Shown here one piece after another: positions 22,560 through 33,209 of a DNA stretch of 64,000 nt (position 1 is its first letter; each line of letters starts with the position of its first letter). The translations under genes and the position numbers were made by a program. Origin of the DNA: Haloplanus sp. GDY1. Its GTDB lineage: Archaea > Halobacteriota > Halobacteria > Halobacteriales > Haloferacaceae. Location of the stretch: contig NZ_CP098514.1 in assembly GCF_023703775.1 (NCBI RefSeq), positions 2,267,998 to 2,331,997 on the forward strand, written 5' to 3'. The notes under the pieces were generated by a model, which did not search any database, was not told the origin of the DNA, and worked only from the letters and a program-made list of their open reading frames with translations.

Positions 22560-24416
22560 ATGGTCCCGACACCGCTCCCGACCGGCACCCTGCTGGTGTT
22601 CGGCCTCGTGTTCGTCGCCCTCCTCCTCTTCGTCACCGAGCGCATCCCGAACGACACCACGGCGCTTGCCGTCCTCGTCTCGCTCGCGGTTCTCGAACCG
22701 TGGACGCGGGTGGGGCCGGCAGACGCCATCTCGGGGTTCGCCAGCCCGGCGACGCTCACCGTCGTCGCGATGTACATGCTGAGCGAGGGGATCCAGCGCA
22801 CGGGCCTCGTCTCCCGACTCGGTGCGACGCTTGGGCGGATCACCGGCGGCGACGAGCGACGCCTCCTCGGGGCGACGGTGGGGACGACCGGACTCGCCGC
22901 CGGCGTCGTCAACAACACCCCAATCGTCGCGGTGTTCATCCCGATGATCACGGATCTGGCCGACCGCTACGGCCTCTCGCCGTCGAAACTCCTCCTCCCG
23001 CTCTCCTACGCGGCCATGCTCGGCGGCACCCTGACGCTCGTCGGCACGGCGACGAACATCCTCGCGAGCGACCTCTCCCGGCAACTGCTCGGCCACCCGC
23101 TCTCGATGTTCGAGTTCACGAAGCTCGGCGTCGTCGTCTTCCTCGTCGGCGTCGCGTACCTGCTCACGGTCGGCCGGTGGCTCACGCCCGCCCGGATCGA
23201 CCCCGCGTCGGACCTGACCGAGACGTTCGACCTGGAGAACCACCTCGTCCGCCTCGTCGTTCGGGAGTCGTCCCCCCTGATCGACGCCACCGCCGAGGCG
23301 GCCGACGCGGAACTCGCGGCCGCCGGGCACGACGTCGACATCCTCCAGATCGAACGCGACGGCGAGTCGTACCTCGCGACGACGAGCGACCAGCGACTCC
23401 GGGCCGGCGACCTGCTCACCGTCCGCACCTCCCTGCAGACCGCGAACCGCGTGGCCGGGGAGTTCGGCCTCCGGCACCGCCACCGCGACGAGGTGACCGA
23501 GGACGACCTCTCGGAGACGCCCCACCGGGGGACGCTCGCCGAGGTGGTGATCCCGCCCGAGTCGCGGTTCGTCGGCAGGCGAATCGGCGACTCCGCGCTG
23601 GACGAGCGGTTCGACACGACGGTGCTCGCCCTCCGTCGCGGCGACGAGCTGACGCGTGACGGCCTCGACGCGGTCGAACTCCGCGCCGGCGATACGCTCC
23701 TGCTCCAGACGACGGCCGGCGCCATCGCCTACCTCGCGGACCGGGACGAGGTGGTCGTCACCCGCGAGGCCGAGGATCCGCCGAGCCTCGACGCTCCCCA
23801 GCGAGCCGAGGCCGCCGACCCGCTCGATCCCCGGACGCCGGTCGCCGTCGCCATCCTGCTCGGCGTCGTCGCCGTGGCCGCACTCGACTGGCTCCCCATC
23901 GTCATCGCCGCGCTCGGGGGCGTCGTGGCCATGATCGTCACCGGCTGTCTCCGCCCGACCGACGCCTACGACGCCGTCAGCTGGAACGTGATCTTCCTGC
24001 TCGCCGGCATTCTGCCGCTCGGCCTCGCGATGCAGCGCACCGGCGGCGACGCTGTGCTCGCGGGCGTGCTGGTCGCGAGCGACGCCCTCCTCCCCGCGCT
24101 CGGCGTCCTCGCGCTCGTCTACGTCGTCACCGCCGCCCTCGCGAACCTCATCACGCCCGTCGCGAGCGTCGTGTTGATGATCCCCGTCGCCGTCGACACC
24201 GCCGCCCGCATCGGCGCGACCCGCCTCACCTTCCTGCTCGCCGTCATGTTCGCGGGGTCGACGGCGTTCGTCACGCCCGTCGGCTACCAGACGAACCTGA
24301 TGGTCTACGGCCCCGGCGGCTACCGGTTCACCGACTACCTCCGTGTCGGCGGGCCGCTGCAGGCCCTCGTGGCCGTCGTCACGACGCTCGGGCTGGCCGT
24401 CTTCTGGGGCGTGTAG
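22560..24416 (+). CDS. SLC13 family permease with two TrkA-C domains
   Basis: This 618-residue transporter of the DASS/ArsB-NhaD superfamily carries NNTPIVAVFIPMI (about 120-132) and SYAAMLGGTLTLVGTATN (about 149-166) in its first half. Two cytosolic TrkA-C (RCK-C) regulatory domains follow at about 222-300 and 316-400 (LRAGDLLTVRTS, LRAGDTLLLQTT). A second membrane half includes SWNVIFLLAGILPLG and ends GYQTNLMVYGPGGYRFTDY. Likely substrates are sulfate, dicarboxylates or other anions with Na+. The TrkA-C domains may sense a nucleotide ligand. It is followed by uvrB after 38 bp. Confidence 0.88.
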   Translation: MVPTPLPTGTLLVFGLVFVALLLFVTERIPNDTTALAVLVSLAVLEPWTRVGPADAISGFASPATLTVVAMYMLSEGIQRTGLVSRLGATLGRITGGDERRLLGATVGTTGLAAGVVNNTPIVAVFIPMITDLADRYGLSPSKLLLPLSYAAMLGGTLTLVGTATNILASDLSRQLLGHPLSMFEFTKLGVVVFLVGVAYLLTVGRWLTPARIDPASDLTETFDLENHLVRLVVRESSPLIDATAEAADAELAAAGHDVDILQIERDGESYLATTSDQRLRAGDLLTVRTSLQTANRVAGEFGLRHRHRDEVTEDDLSETPHRGTLAEVVIPPESRFVGRRIGDSALDERFDTTVLALRRGDELTRDGLDAVELRAGDTLLLQTTAGAIAYLADRDEVVVTREAEDPPSLDAPQRAEAADPLDPRTPVAVAILLGVVAVAALDWLPIVIAALGGVVAMIVTGCLRPTDAYDAVSWNVIFLLAGILPLGLAMQRTGGDAVLAGVLVASDALLPALGVLALVYVVTAALANLITPVASVVLMIPVAVDTAARIGATRLTFLLAVMFAGSTAFVTPVGYQTNLMVYGPGGYRFTDYLRVGGPLQALVAVVTTLGLAVFWGV

Positions 24417-24454
24417 CCGAGCGACCCAAGTAGTCGCGGCCCCAACCGACGGGC

Positions 24455-26506
<2,052 letters not shown>

Positions 26507-26622
26507 CCCGCCCGGCGCGTCCCCTCGCGCCACGCGTGGCCTTAAGGAGTATCTATGTCCTTATATCATCCATACTCACCAATGTTTATTATCCAGGGGT
26601 CACGAACTATCAGGTGGTACCG

Positions 26623-26781
26623 ATGAGTCACGAAACCGATCCCCGCCTTCGTGGAGAAGGGCGACCGACTCCCGAGGGCCCGGCGTCGCAGGGTCTCTTC
26701 GGCCGTCTCACCACGTATCTCGCCGAGTGGCCGCGGCGCTATATCGAGATGCAGGTCGAAGCGCTCGATCCGAAGGAGTAA
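26623..26781 (+). CDS. 52-residue small protein downstream of uvrB
   Basis: The ORF MSHETDPRLRGEGRPTPE... to EALDPKE has a polar N-terminal half and an amphipathic C-terminal half (GLFGRLTTYLAEWPRRYIEMQVEAL). ATG 26623 is preceded by GGTGG (26613-26617), and TTTATT near 26585-26590 is a possible TATA box. The upstream 100 bp (26535-26612) is unusually A+T rich for this genome. I recognise no family. Conservation in relatives would decide whether it is real. Confidence 0.5.
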   Translation: MSHETDPRLRGEGRPTPEGPASQGLFGRLTTYLAEWPRRYIEMQVEALDPKE

Positions 26782-26834
26782 GCGACCAGCGACTCGCGTC
26801 TTCTCGCGTCGTCAGCCGCCGCCGCGTCGATCCG

Positions 26835-27914
26835 TCATCCCAGCCCCGCCGCCATCAGGAACAGCGCCACCGCGATGGTTCCGAACAGGCCGGCGACGAA
26901 CCGCTTGATCGTCCGGGTGCTGAGCGCGTTGGAGACGTAGGGAGCGATCTGTCCGCCCGTCACCGTCGCCGGGACGGTGAACGCGACCATGTTCCAGGGC
27001 GTCGACGCGAGCGACAGGGAGTGCCCGCCGACGAACCCCCCGCCGAAGACGTGGACGAGCGACGCCAGGATGGCCGTCAGCGCGACGACGATGTGGTTCG
27101 TCCCGATGGCCACCCGAACCGGAACCTTGGTCCCGAGCATCGAGATGATGCCCAGTTCGCCGATGCCGAAGCCCGCGAGTCCCTGGAAGGTGCCGCCGAT
27201 GCTGTAGTTCGCGGCCCGCCGCAGGTAGCCCCCGCGGGTGTAGGTGTAGTCGTCGCCGTCGCGGTCGACGCGGGTGACGGTCCCGTCGTCGGCCGTCTCG
27301 ACCCCCGCCGGCCCGAGTTTCCCCCTGTCGTTCGGCAGTTCCGCCCCGGTTTCGGCCGTCCCGCCGTCCGCCGCGGCGTCGTCGTCGTCCCCGCCGTGGT
27401 CGAGGTTGGTCCTGAAGAGGAGGTACGCCGCGGACAGCAGGGCGATTCCGAGCAGCGCGTGAAAGACCGGTTCGGGGATGATGAAAGAGAGCAGCGCTCC
27501 GCCGACGACGAAGGGGATCGCCCCACCGACGAGCGACAGCGCCAGTCGGCGGTCGACGAGGCCGTACTGGATGAACGCGACGGACGAACTCGACAGGCCG
27601 AAGGCCTCGCTGATCAGCCCGACCTTCACGATGGTCTCGGGCTCGAGCGGGGCGGCGAACAGCGGGAAGATGAAGATGAGGAAGGGCACGAAGATGGCCG
27701 ACCCGCTGATGCCGACGGTGTTCACGATGGTCGCCCCCAGCAGGAAGGCGGGGAACAGCCACCAGAACTCCAGCCAGTAGTCCGTGCCGGCGTCGCTCGG
27801 CGCGGGCGCCGCGAAGAAGACGGCGGCGACGAAAATCACCGGCGCCGCGAAGACGAACACGTGTTGATACTTCAGGAACCACTTCTGGACGCGGCTGTAT
27901 GACGAGGCACTCAT
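26835..27914 (-). CDS. TauE/SafE-type sulfite/anion exporter
   Basis: This 359-residue integral membrane protein has eight or nine hydrophobic segments arranged in two halves. The halves are separated by an acidic cytosolic loop (about 170-235) rich in Asp and Gly. The family hallmark segments TVGISGSAIFVPFL (about 66-79) and QGLAGFGIGELGIISML (in the second half) are present. The family exports sulfite, sulfoacetate or takes up related sulfonates; the substrate here is unknown. A 63-codon ORF ends 14 bp upstream and may share its transcript. Confidence 0.85.
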   Translation of the reverse strand: MSASSYSRVQKWFLKYQHVFVFAAPVIFVAAVFFAAPAPSDAGTDYWLEFWWLFPAFLLGATIVNTVGISGSAIFVPFLIFIFPLFAAPLEPETIVKVGLISEAFGLSSSSVAFIQYGLVDRRLALSLVGGAIPFVVGGALLSFIIPEPVFHALLGIALLSAAYLLFRTNLDHGGDDDDAAADGGTAETGAELPNDRGKLGPAGVETADDGTVTRVDRDGDDYTYTRGGYLRRAANYSIGGTFQGLAGFGIGELGIISMLGTKVPVRVAIGTNHIVVALTAILASLVHVFGGGFVGGHSLSLASTPWNMVAFTVPATVTGGQIAPYVSNALSTRTIKRFVAGLFGTIAVALFLMAAGLG

Positions 27915-28238
27915 TGGCGCAGTCAGGATCAGTAGTGGGTGGCCGTGACGCTCGTTCGTGGTCGGTCGTGCGACGACGCAGGGCCGGAGACGGGGTCGTT
28001 CGAACCGCCACGCGGTGCCACGACTCTCCCCCGCGGATCGGTCACGCCCATCCGGCGTCCGTCCCCGTGCGAACCGACCGTGCCAGTGTGCAACACGCCA
28101 GCAGCCGCGTCACGACTCATTCTCGAACCCTCGTAGCGTGGTGTGTGTAAAAAGCCTTGAGGTTCGTCGTCGCCGTGCGTCGCGGCCCCACGCGGGGCCG
28201 CCACCACCCTTTTGCCCGCGCCCCTCCCACGAGTAGCC
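27915..28238. other. Intergenic region between the TauE/SafE gene and a small membrane protein
   Basis: This 324-bp stretch contains a possible 63-codon leader ORF on the minus strand (27929-28120) and a TATA-like TTTTTAC on that strand at 28147-28153. Its right end (28180-28215) has inverted CCCCACGCGGGG, a small hairpin. Otherwise I see nothing. Confidence 0.5.
27929..28120 (-). CDS. Possible 63-residue leader peptide upstream of the TauE/SafE gene
   Basis: The ORF begins MSRDAAAGVLHTGTVGSHGD and ends SVTATHY. It is polar, Gly/Arg-rich and has no recognised domain. Its ATG lies 30 bp from a TATA-like TTTTTAC, the spacing expected for a leaderless haloarchaeal mRNA, and its stop is 14 bp before the exporter start. 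Third-position GC looks lower than in neighbouring genes, so it may be non-coding leader instead. Confidence 0.3.
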   Translation of the reverse strand: MSRDAAAGVLHTGTVGSHGDGRRMGVTDPRGRVVAPRGGSNDPVSGPASSHDRPRTSVTATHY

Positions 28239-28427
28239 ATGAACCGCGCCTCGCTCGACGTCGAGGACCTGCTGAAACTGGTCCTCGTGCTGGTCGTCGT
28301 CTGGCTGGCACTCGAAATCCTCGGCTCGGTACTCGACCTCTTCACCAGCCTGCTCGGCGTCTTCCGGCCGGTGATCGGACTGCTCGTCGTCGTCCTCATC
28401 GTCCTCTGGCTCCTCGACCGGATCTGA
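28239..28427 (+). CDS. Two-helix small membrane protein (possibly DUF7554)
   Basis: This 62-residue protein starts at ATG 28239. After the short MNRASLDVED head it contains two hydrophobic helices (about 11-30 and 38-59) and ends LLDRI. The 2'-5' RNA-ligase-like gene starts one base after its stop, so the pair is likely co-transcribed. No function is known. The family number is from memory. Confidence 0.7.
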   Translation: MNRASLDVEDLLKLVLVLVVVWLALEILGSVLDLFTSLLGVFRPVIGLLVVVLIVLWLLDRI

Positions 28428-28428
28428 C

Positions 28429-28938
28429 GTGTACAGCCTCAACGTGCCGGTCCCCGGGGCGGTCGAACGCCTCGCGGCCGACCTCCACCCGAACCTGTCC
28501 GGGTTCGACCGGATCCGCGACCGTCACTCCCTGGTCTGCAAGCGCTTCGAGGCCGACGAGGCCGACCTGCACCGCCTGCGCGAACGCCTCCGCACCGCGC
28601 TCTCGCCCACGCCGGCGTTCGAGGCGCGGATCACCGGAATCGACGCCTTCGAGACGCCCACGCACGGCCCCGGCCCGGTCGTCTACCTCGCCGTCGAGAG
28701 CCCCGGACTCCGCGACCTGCACTCGCGGCTGGTCGAGGCGTTCGGCGCCGTCGACGACGACCTGGAGGGGCCGGCCTACGTCCCCCACGTCACTCTCGCG
28801 CGCGACGGTCCCGCCGACGCCGTCGCGCGCCTGCGCGAAACCGACATCGACCCCGTCACGTGGACGGTGTCGGAACTCCACCTCTGGAGCCGCGCCCGCC
28901 GCGAGACGGTCCGGAGCGTCCCGCTCCCGCGCTCCTAG
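28429..28938 (+). CDS. 2'-5' RNA ligase / LigT-like (2H phosphoesterase) protein
   Basis: This 169-residue protein has the 2H-fold. The second HxTx motif is intact (PHVTLAR, about residue 118), but the first is RHSLVCKRF (about 32), which lacks the conserved Thr. Catalysis as a cyclic phosphodiesterase may therefore be altered. The start is GTG 28429. The stop overlaps that of the convergent P450 gene. Family members act on 2',3'-cyclic ends of tRNA fragments. Confidence 0.7.
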   Translation: MYSLNVPVPGAVERLAADLHPNLSGFDRIRDRHSLVCKRFEADEADLHRLRERLRTALSPTPAFEARITGIDAFETPTHGPGPVVYLAVESPGLRDLHSRLVEAFGAVDDDLEGPAYVPHVTLARDGPADAVARLRETDIDPVTWTVSELHLWSRARRETVRSVPLPRS

Positions 28939-30278
28939 CGCTCGCGCACCCGCATCGGCAGCCCGTCTTCGGGATGCATCGTCAGCGACCCCCGGAGGTC
29001 GATGGGGTCGTCGCGGTCGTACTCCAGTCGGTACTCCCGACCCACGACCGCGAGGACGAGTTTCGCCTCCAGCAGCGAGAACTGCTTGCCGATACAGCCC
29101 CGCGGCCCGCCGCCGAAGGGGAAGTGCGCGAACCGGGGGCGGTCGGCCCGTCGCTCCCGGGTCCACCGGTCGGGGTCGAACCGCTCGGGCTCCGCCCACC
29201 ACCGCGGGGAGCGGTGGACGGCCCACTGCGGGAGCATGATCGCCGACCCCTCGGGGATCCGGTACCCCCCGAGTTTCACGTCGACCCGGGGCTCGCGGAA
29301 GGTGACGTAGACGGGGGGATAGAGCCGCATCGTCTCCTGGAGGACCCGGTCCAGATACGTCAACTCGCGGGCGTCGGCGAACGTCGGCGGGCCGTCGAGG
29401 ACCGCGTCCAGTTCCCCGTGGACGCGGCGCTCGGCCTCGGGGTGTCGCGAGAGCAGGTAGAACGCGTAGGTGAGGGTCAGCGCCGTCGTGTCGTGGCCCG
29501 CGAGCAGCATCGTCACCACCTCGTCGCGCAACTGCTCGTCGGTCTGTTCGCCCCGTTCCTGCGCCCGCAGGAGGATCGACAGCAGGTCCATCGGCGGGTC
29601 GTCGGCGTCGCTCCCCTCCGTCCCCCGGCGCTCGGCGACGACGTCCGCGACCACCTCCTCCAGTCGCTCGACGGCGGCCTCGTACGCCCGGTTCTCGCGG
29701 GTCGGTAGCCAGTCCGGCGTGACGAACCGGACGGGGTCGGGTTCGAACCGCGCCCCCAGCGGTTCGAGGTTCTCCTGGATCGTCCGCACCCGCGCCTCGC
29801 CGAGGTCGACCCCCAGCATGGCGTCGGCGATGATCCTCACCGTCAGCCGCGCCATCTCGGATTCGAGGTCGAGACGCTGGCCCGCCGACCACTCCCCGAC
29901 CGCCTCGGCCGCGTGCCGCGTCATCGCCTCCGCGATTCTCGACAGCCGCGACATGTCGAACGCGGGGTTGGCGAGGTCGCGCTGTCGCCGCCACCGCTCC
30001 CCCTCGCTCAGGAGCAACCCGTCGCCGAGGAGGCGTCCGAGCGCGTCGTCCTGGAACGCCGGCTTCCGGTATTTCCCGTGGTCGCCCACGAGGACCCGTT
30101 CGACGTCGGCCGGGTTCGTGACGATGTACGTCTCCAGCGGGCCGAGTTCCACCTCGACCACGTCGCCGTAGGCCGACTCACACGCCGACAGGAACGCGAA
30201 GGGATCGCGGGCGTACTGCCTGCTGTTGCCGAAGACTGGCTCTCCGCGGGGACCGGGCGGCCGTGACTGCTGGCGCAT
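28935..30278 (-). CDS. Cytochrome P450 monooxygenase
   Basis: This 447-residue soluble P450 has an I-helix oxygen-binding motif AGHDTTA, the K-helix ETMR (ExxR) and the PERFDPDRW segment. The heme-binding loop FPFGGGPRGCIGKQF has the thiolate ligand C395. There is no membrane anchor. It is closest in style to the CYP102/CYP174-like archaeal and bacterial soluble P450s. The substrate is unknown (fatty acids, carotenoids or terpenoids are guesses), and redox partners are not adjacent. The start at ATG 30278 is the family-like RPPGPRGEP N-terminus. Confidence 0.93.
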   Translation of the reverse strand: MRQQSRPPGPRGEPVFGNSRQYARDPFAFLSACESAYGDVVEVELGPLETYIVTNPADVERVLVGDHGKYRKPAFQDDALGRLLGDGLLLSEGERWRRQRDLANPAFDMSRLSRIAEAMTRHAAEAVGEWSAGQRLDLESEMARLTVRIIADAMLGVDLGEARVRTIQENLEPLGARFEPDPVRFVTPDWLPTRENRAYEAAVERLEEVVADVVAERRGTEGSDADDPPMDLLSILLRAQERGEQTDEQLRDEVVTMLLAGHDTTALTLTYAFYLLSRHPEAERRVHGELDAVLDGPPTFADARELTYLDRVLQETMRLYPPVYVTFREPRVDVKLGGYRIPEGSAIMLPQWAVHRSPRWWAEPERFDPDRWTRERRADRPRFAHFPFGGGPRGCIGKQFSLLEAKLVLAVVGREYRLEYDRDDPIDLRGSLTMHPEDGLPMRVRER

Positions 30279-30334
30279 CGAGGGGGGTTAGGAAGGGACC
30301 GGCATAAGCGCACGGCCCGGTACGGGCGCCGGAC

Positions 30335-30934
30335 CTACCCCCCGGACTCCGCGACGAGCCAGTAGTCGTACGGCCGGTCCGTGTAGGCTTCGAGCGAGAG
30401 CGTCACCTCGTGGCGCCCCGCGGGGCGCCCGGACGCCACCCTGACGCGCTTGCCGCTCGCGCCCCGAACGCCGGTCGCCGCCGTCCCGTTCGGGTACGTC
30501 GCCGTCACGTCGGTGACGAGCAGGGCGTGTCCGGCGTCGAACCGACCGGGGGCGGCGATCCGGCCGAGCGAGCGGCCGTCGTCGAGTTCGGTGAGGTCCA
30601 CGGTGACCGGCTCCGAGCGCCGACACTCGCCGCTCGGCGGGGCGATGGGCGTGATCGTCGGCTCGTACGGCCCGGAGAACGTCCCACGCCAGCACGGCCC
30701 CATGTCTTCGGAGCGTTCGACGAAGACCACCTGCAGGGTCACGGTCACCGACTCGACGTTCTCGGGCACCGTGCCCGCGCGGACGACGTACTCGACGCCG
30801 ACCGGCGAGGGGGTCGGCGTGGCCGTCGATGTCGGCGTCGGCGTGGTCGTCGGCGATGCCTCGGGGGCCAGTCCCACACAGCCGGCGAGGACCAGCGAGA
30901 GGGCGAGGGCGAGGACGGGAACGCCGCGTCGCAT
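30335..30934 (-). CDS. Secreted lipoprotein, unknown function
   Basis: This 199-residue protein begins MRRGVPVLALALSLVLAGC, a signal with lipobox Cys at residue 19. A Thr/Pro-rich tether (about 25-45) precedes a beta-rich mature domain with two Cys (in GPCWRGTF and GECRRSE) that could form a disulfide. The pattern indicates a protein anchored on the outer face of the membrane. The start at ATG 30934 is chosen because it gives a clean signal peptide. Confidence 0.7.
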   Translation of the reverse strand: MRRGVPVLALALSLVLAGCVGLAPEASPTTTPTPTSTATPTPSPVGVEYVVRAGTVPENVESVTVTLQVVFVERSEDMGPCWRGTFSGPYEPTITPIAPPSGECRRSEPVTVDLTELDDGRSLGRIAAPGRFDAGHALLVTDVTATYPNGTAATGVRGASGKRVRVASGRPAGRHEVTLSLEAYTDRPYDYWLVAESGG

Positions 30935-31006
30935 ATCCGACCCCTGTGGGTTCGCTCGCAAATGTTTTGCGGCCCCGACTCGGGTATCGAAGACGCGAGT
31001 GACCCC

Positions 31007-33169
31007 TCACGGCGACGGCGGATCGCCGTCGTAGGCGTCCAGGTCGGCGAAGAAGTTCAGCGTCGCGAACTTCAGTTTCTCGGGCGCCACGTCGATGAGT
31101 TCGTCCCGCTCCTCCGGCGGGAACGAGTCGCGGACGCCGTACTTCCCCATGTCGCGCCCGGCGCGCGTGTAGCGCTTGTCCAGCAGGACGCGCACGCCGT
31201 AGTCGTCCGGCGAGCGGATCACCCGCCCGAGGGCCTGTCGGGTCTTCCGGATCGTCGGAATCTCGACGGCGTAGCGCCACCCCGCGTCCCGCCGGTCGTC
31301 GTAGACCCGGTCGTAGGCGTCCTGGACGGCCTCCAGCCGCTCCGAGAGGCTGGGGTAGGGAACCCCGACGACGACGACGGCCCGCGCGTCGTCGCCGTCG
31401 AAGCTCACCCCCTCGCCGAGGGTCCCCCACAGCGACGTGAAGAGGGCGGCGCCGTCGTCGGCGACGAACCGCGCTCGGAGGTCCTCCGTCGGTGTCCCCG
31501 CCTCGTCGAGGTAGGCGTTCGGGGCGTCGAGCAGGTCGTGGTACCGCTCGGCCTCGCCGTAGGAGGGGAAAAACAGGAGGACGTTCCCGGGCGTCATCCG
31601 GACCACGTCGTCGAGCGTCTCGGCCACCGTCGCCTGCGTCTCGGGGTCGTCGCGGTCGCTCGCGAACAGCGCCGGCCCCTCGACGGCGAAGGTCCGCCGG
31701 CGCTCCTCGGGGTACTCAAGCCCGTAGGCGAGCGTCACCGGGTCCGACAGGCCGAGGACGTCCCCGAGGACGTCGAACGGGCGGAGCGTCGCGCTCATCA
31801 GCACGCTCGCGGCCACCTCCTCGAACAGCCCCTCGGTCACCTGCCGGGGGATCGCGGTGTAGAGTTCCGCCCGGCCGTACACCTCGTCGGTGCCCGCGTC
31901 GCGGCGCACCGCGGCCATGGGGTGCCGGCCGAGGTCGGCCCCCTCGCCCATCCAGTCGGCGATGAAGCCCGCCGCCTGCAGGGTCGCGGACTCCTTTCGG
32001 GTCGTCGTCTCGCCCCGGCGGTAGGCCTCCTCGTACGCCTCGTCGAGGCTCTCGCCCACCTGCCGCGCGAGGTCGATTTCGGCGTCGATCCCCCCGCCCT
32101 CGTAGGCGTCGAGGAAGGCGAGGGTGAGGTCGTCCCGCCGGTCCTCGTTGGCGATGCCGAGTTCGTGCCACTCCTCGCCGACCTGTTCGCGTTCGCCGAA
32201 GCCGAGGGCGTCGTCGACCGCGGTCTCCAGCCCCGACCGGAACGCCTCGACGACGTTTCTCGCCCGCCCGGCCCGCGAGTCGTCGGCGTCCGCCAGTTCC
32301 GAGAGCGCCCCCTCCAGCGTGCGCGCCGAGAGCGTCCGCGTGGCGTGGTCCCGCGCCGCCGACTCGACGTTGTGAGCCTCGTCGAAGACGGTGATCACCT
32401 CGGCGGGCTCCCGCCCGAGCCACCGGAAGAAGTGCTCGCGGATCGACGGATCGAGCAGGTGGTGGTAGTTACAGACCGCGAGGTCGATCCCCTCCATCCC
32501 CTCCTTGAGGAGTTCGTAGCCACAGAGCCCCCGCTCGTCGGCGTAGGCGTAGATCTCCTCCGGGGTTCGGACGCCCTCGAACAGCCAGTCGTGGAAGTCG
32601 TCGGTGTCGCGGGTGAGGTTCGCGCGGTAGTGCTCGCAGACGTTGGCCGACTCCAGGTCCTCGATTTCCTCCGCCAGTCCGTCGAGTTCGTCGAGGACGG
32701 CCGAGCGGGCCTCGGCGGCCTCCTCCTCCCCGGCCCGGGCGTCGTCGAGGAGCGCCTCGCTTCGCTCGGCGAGTTCCCGGCGGTCCCGCTCGGCCTCGAC
32801 CAGCGACCGGGTCGTCTCCTTGAGGCTCCGGCACTCCTCGTAGCCCACGTCGAGGTGGCACATCGAGGCCTTGCCCTTGAACACCACCGCCCGGATGGGC
32901 TCCTCGGCCGCGATGGCGCGGGCGTCCTCGACGAACTGGCGCATCTGCTGGTGGACGTTCGTCGTGATGACGACCGTTCGGTCCTCCTCACGGGCGTGGG
33001 CGAGCGCCGGCACCAGGGCGGACAGCGTCTTGCCCGTCCCGGGGGCGCCCTCCATCAGCACGTCCTGACCGCGAGCGAGCGCGTTGGCGATCCGGTCCAT
33101 CGCCTCGCGCTGGTTCGGATACGGCGACTCGTACGGAAAGAACCGCTCGTGTCCCGCCCTGTCTGCCAC
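31007..33169 (-). CDS. XPD/Rad3-type (DinG superfamily) Fe-S DNA helicase
   Basis: This 720-residue SF2 5'-3' helicase has Walker A GAPGTGKT (41-48) and the 4Fe-4S cysteines C104, C113, C178 and C216 between motifs I and II. The DEAH box is at 263-266, and later motifs include GTLGEGVSFDGD and QALGRVIRSPDDYGVRVLLD. A coiled-coil-like acidic/basic stretch (about 118-172) interrupts the Fe-S domain. It is expected to act in DNA repair, translocating on ssDNA 5'-3'. The start is ATG 33169. It is one of probably several Rad3-like paralogues in haloarchaea. Confidence 0.92.
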   Translation of the reverse strand: MADRAGHERFFPYESPYPNQREAMDRIANALARGQDVLMEGAPGTGKTLSALVPALAHAREEDRTVVITTNVHQQMRQFVEDARAIAAEEPIRAVVFKGKASMCHLDVGYEECRSLKETTRSLVEAERDRRELAERSEALLDDARAGEEEAAEARSAVLDELDGLAEEIEDLESANVCEHYRANLTRDTDDFHDWLFEGVRTPEEIYAYADERGLCGYELLKEGMEGIDLAVCNYHHLLDPSIREHFFRWLGREPAEVITVFDEAHNVESAARDHATRTLSARTLEGALSELADADDSRAGRARNVVEAFRSGLETAVDDALGFGEREQVGEEWHELGIANEDRRDDLTLAFLDAYEGGGIDAEIDLARQVGESLDEAYEEAYRRGETTTRKESATLQAAGFIADWMGEGADLGRHPMAAVRRDAGTDEVYGRAELYTAIPRQVTEGLFEEVAASVLMSATLRPFDVLGDVLGLSDPVTLAYGLEYPEERRRTFAVEGPALFASDRDDPETQATVAETLDDVVRMTPGNVLLFFPSYGEAERYHDLLDAPNAYLDEAGTPTEDLRARFVADDGAALFTSLWGTLGEGVSFDGDDARAVVVVGVPYPSLSERLEAVQDAYDRVYDDRRDAGWRYAVEIPTIRKTRQALGRVIRSPDDYGVRVLLDKRYTRAGRDMGKYGVRDSFPPEERDELIDVAPEKLKFATLNFFADLDAYDGDPPSP

Positions 33170-33209
33170 GGGAGAGACTTGCGCGTGCCGGGATTAAAAC
33201 CCTCGGCAG

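Noticed and set aside
28180-28215. Hairpin CCCCACGCGGGG as a rho-independent terminator
   Set aside because: There is no T-run after it, and archaeal termination relies on T-rich tracts; it may be incidental.
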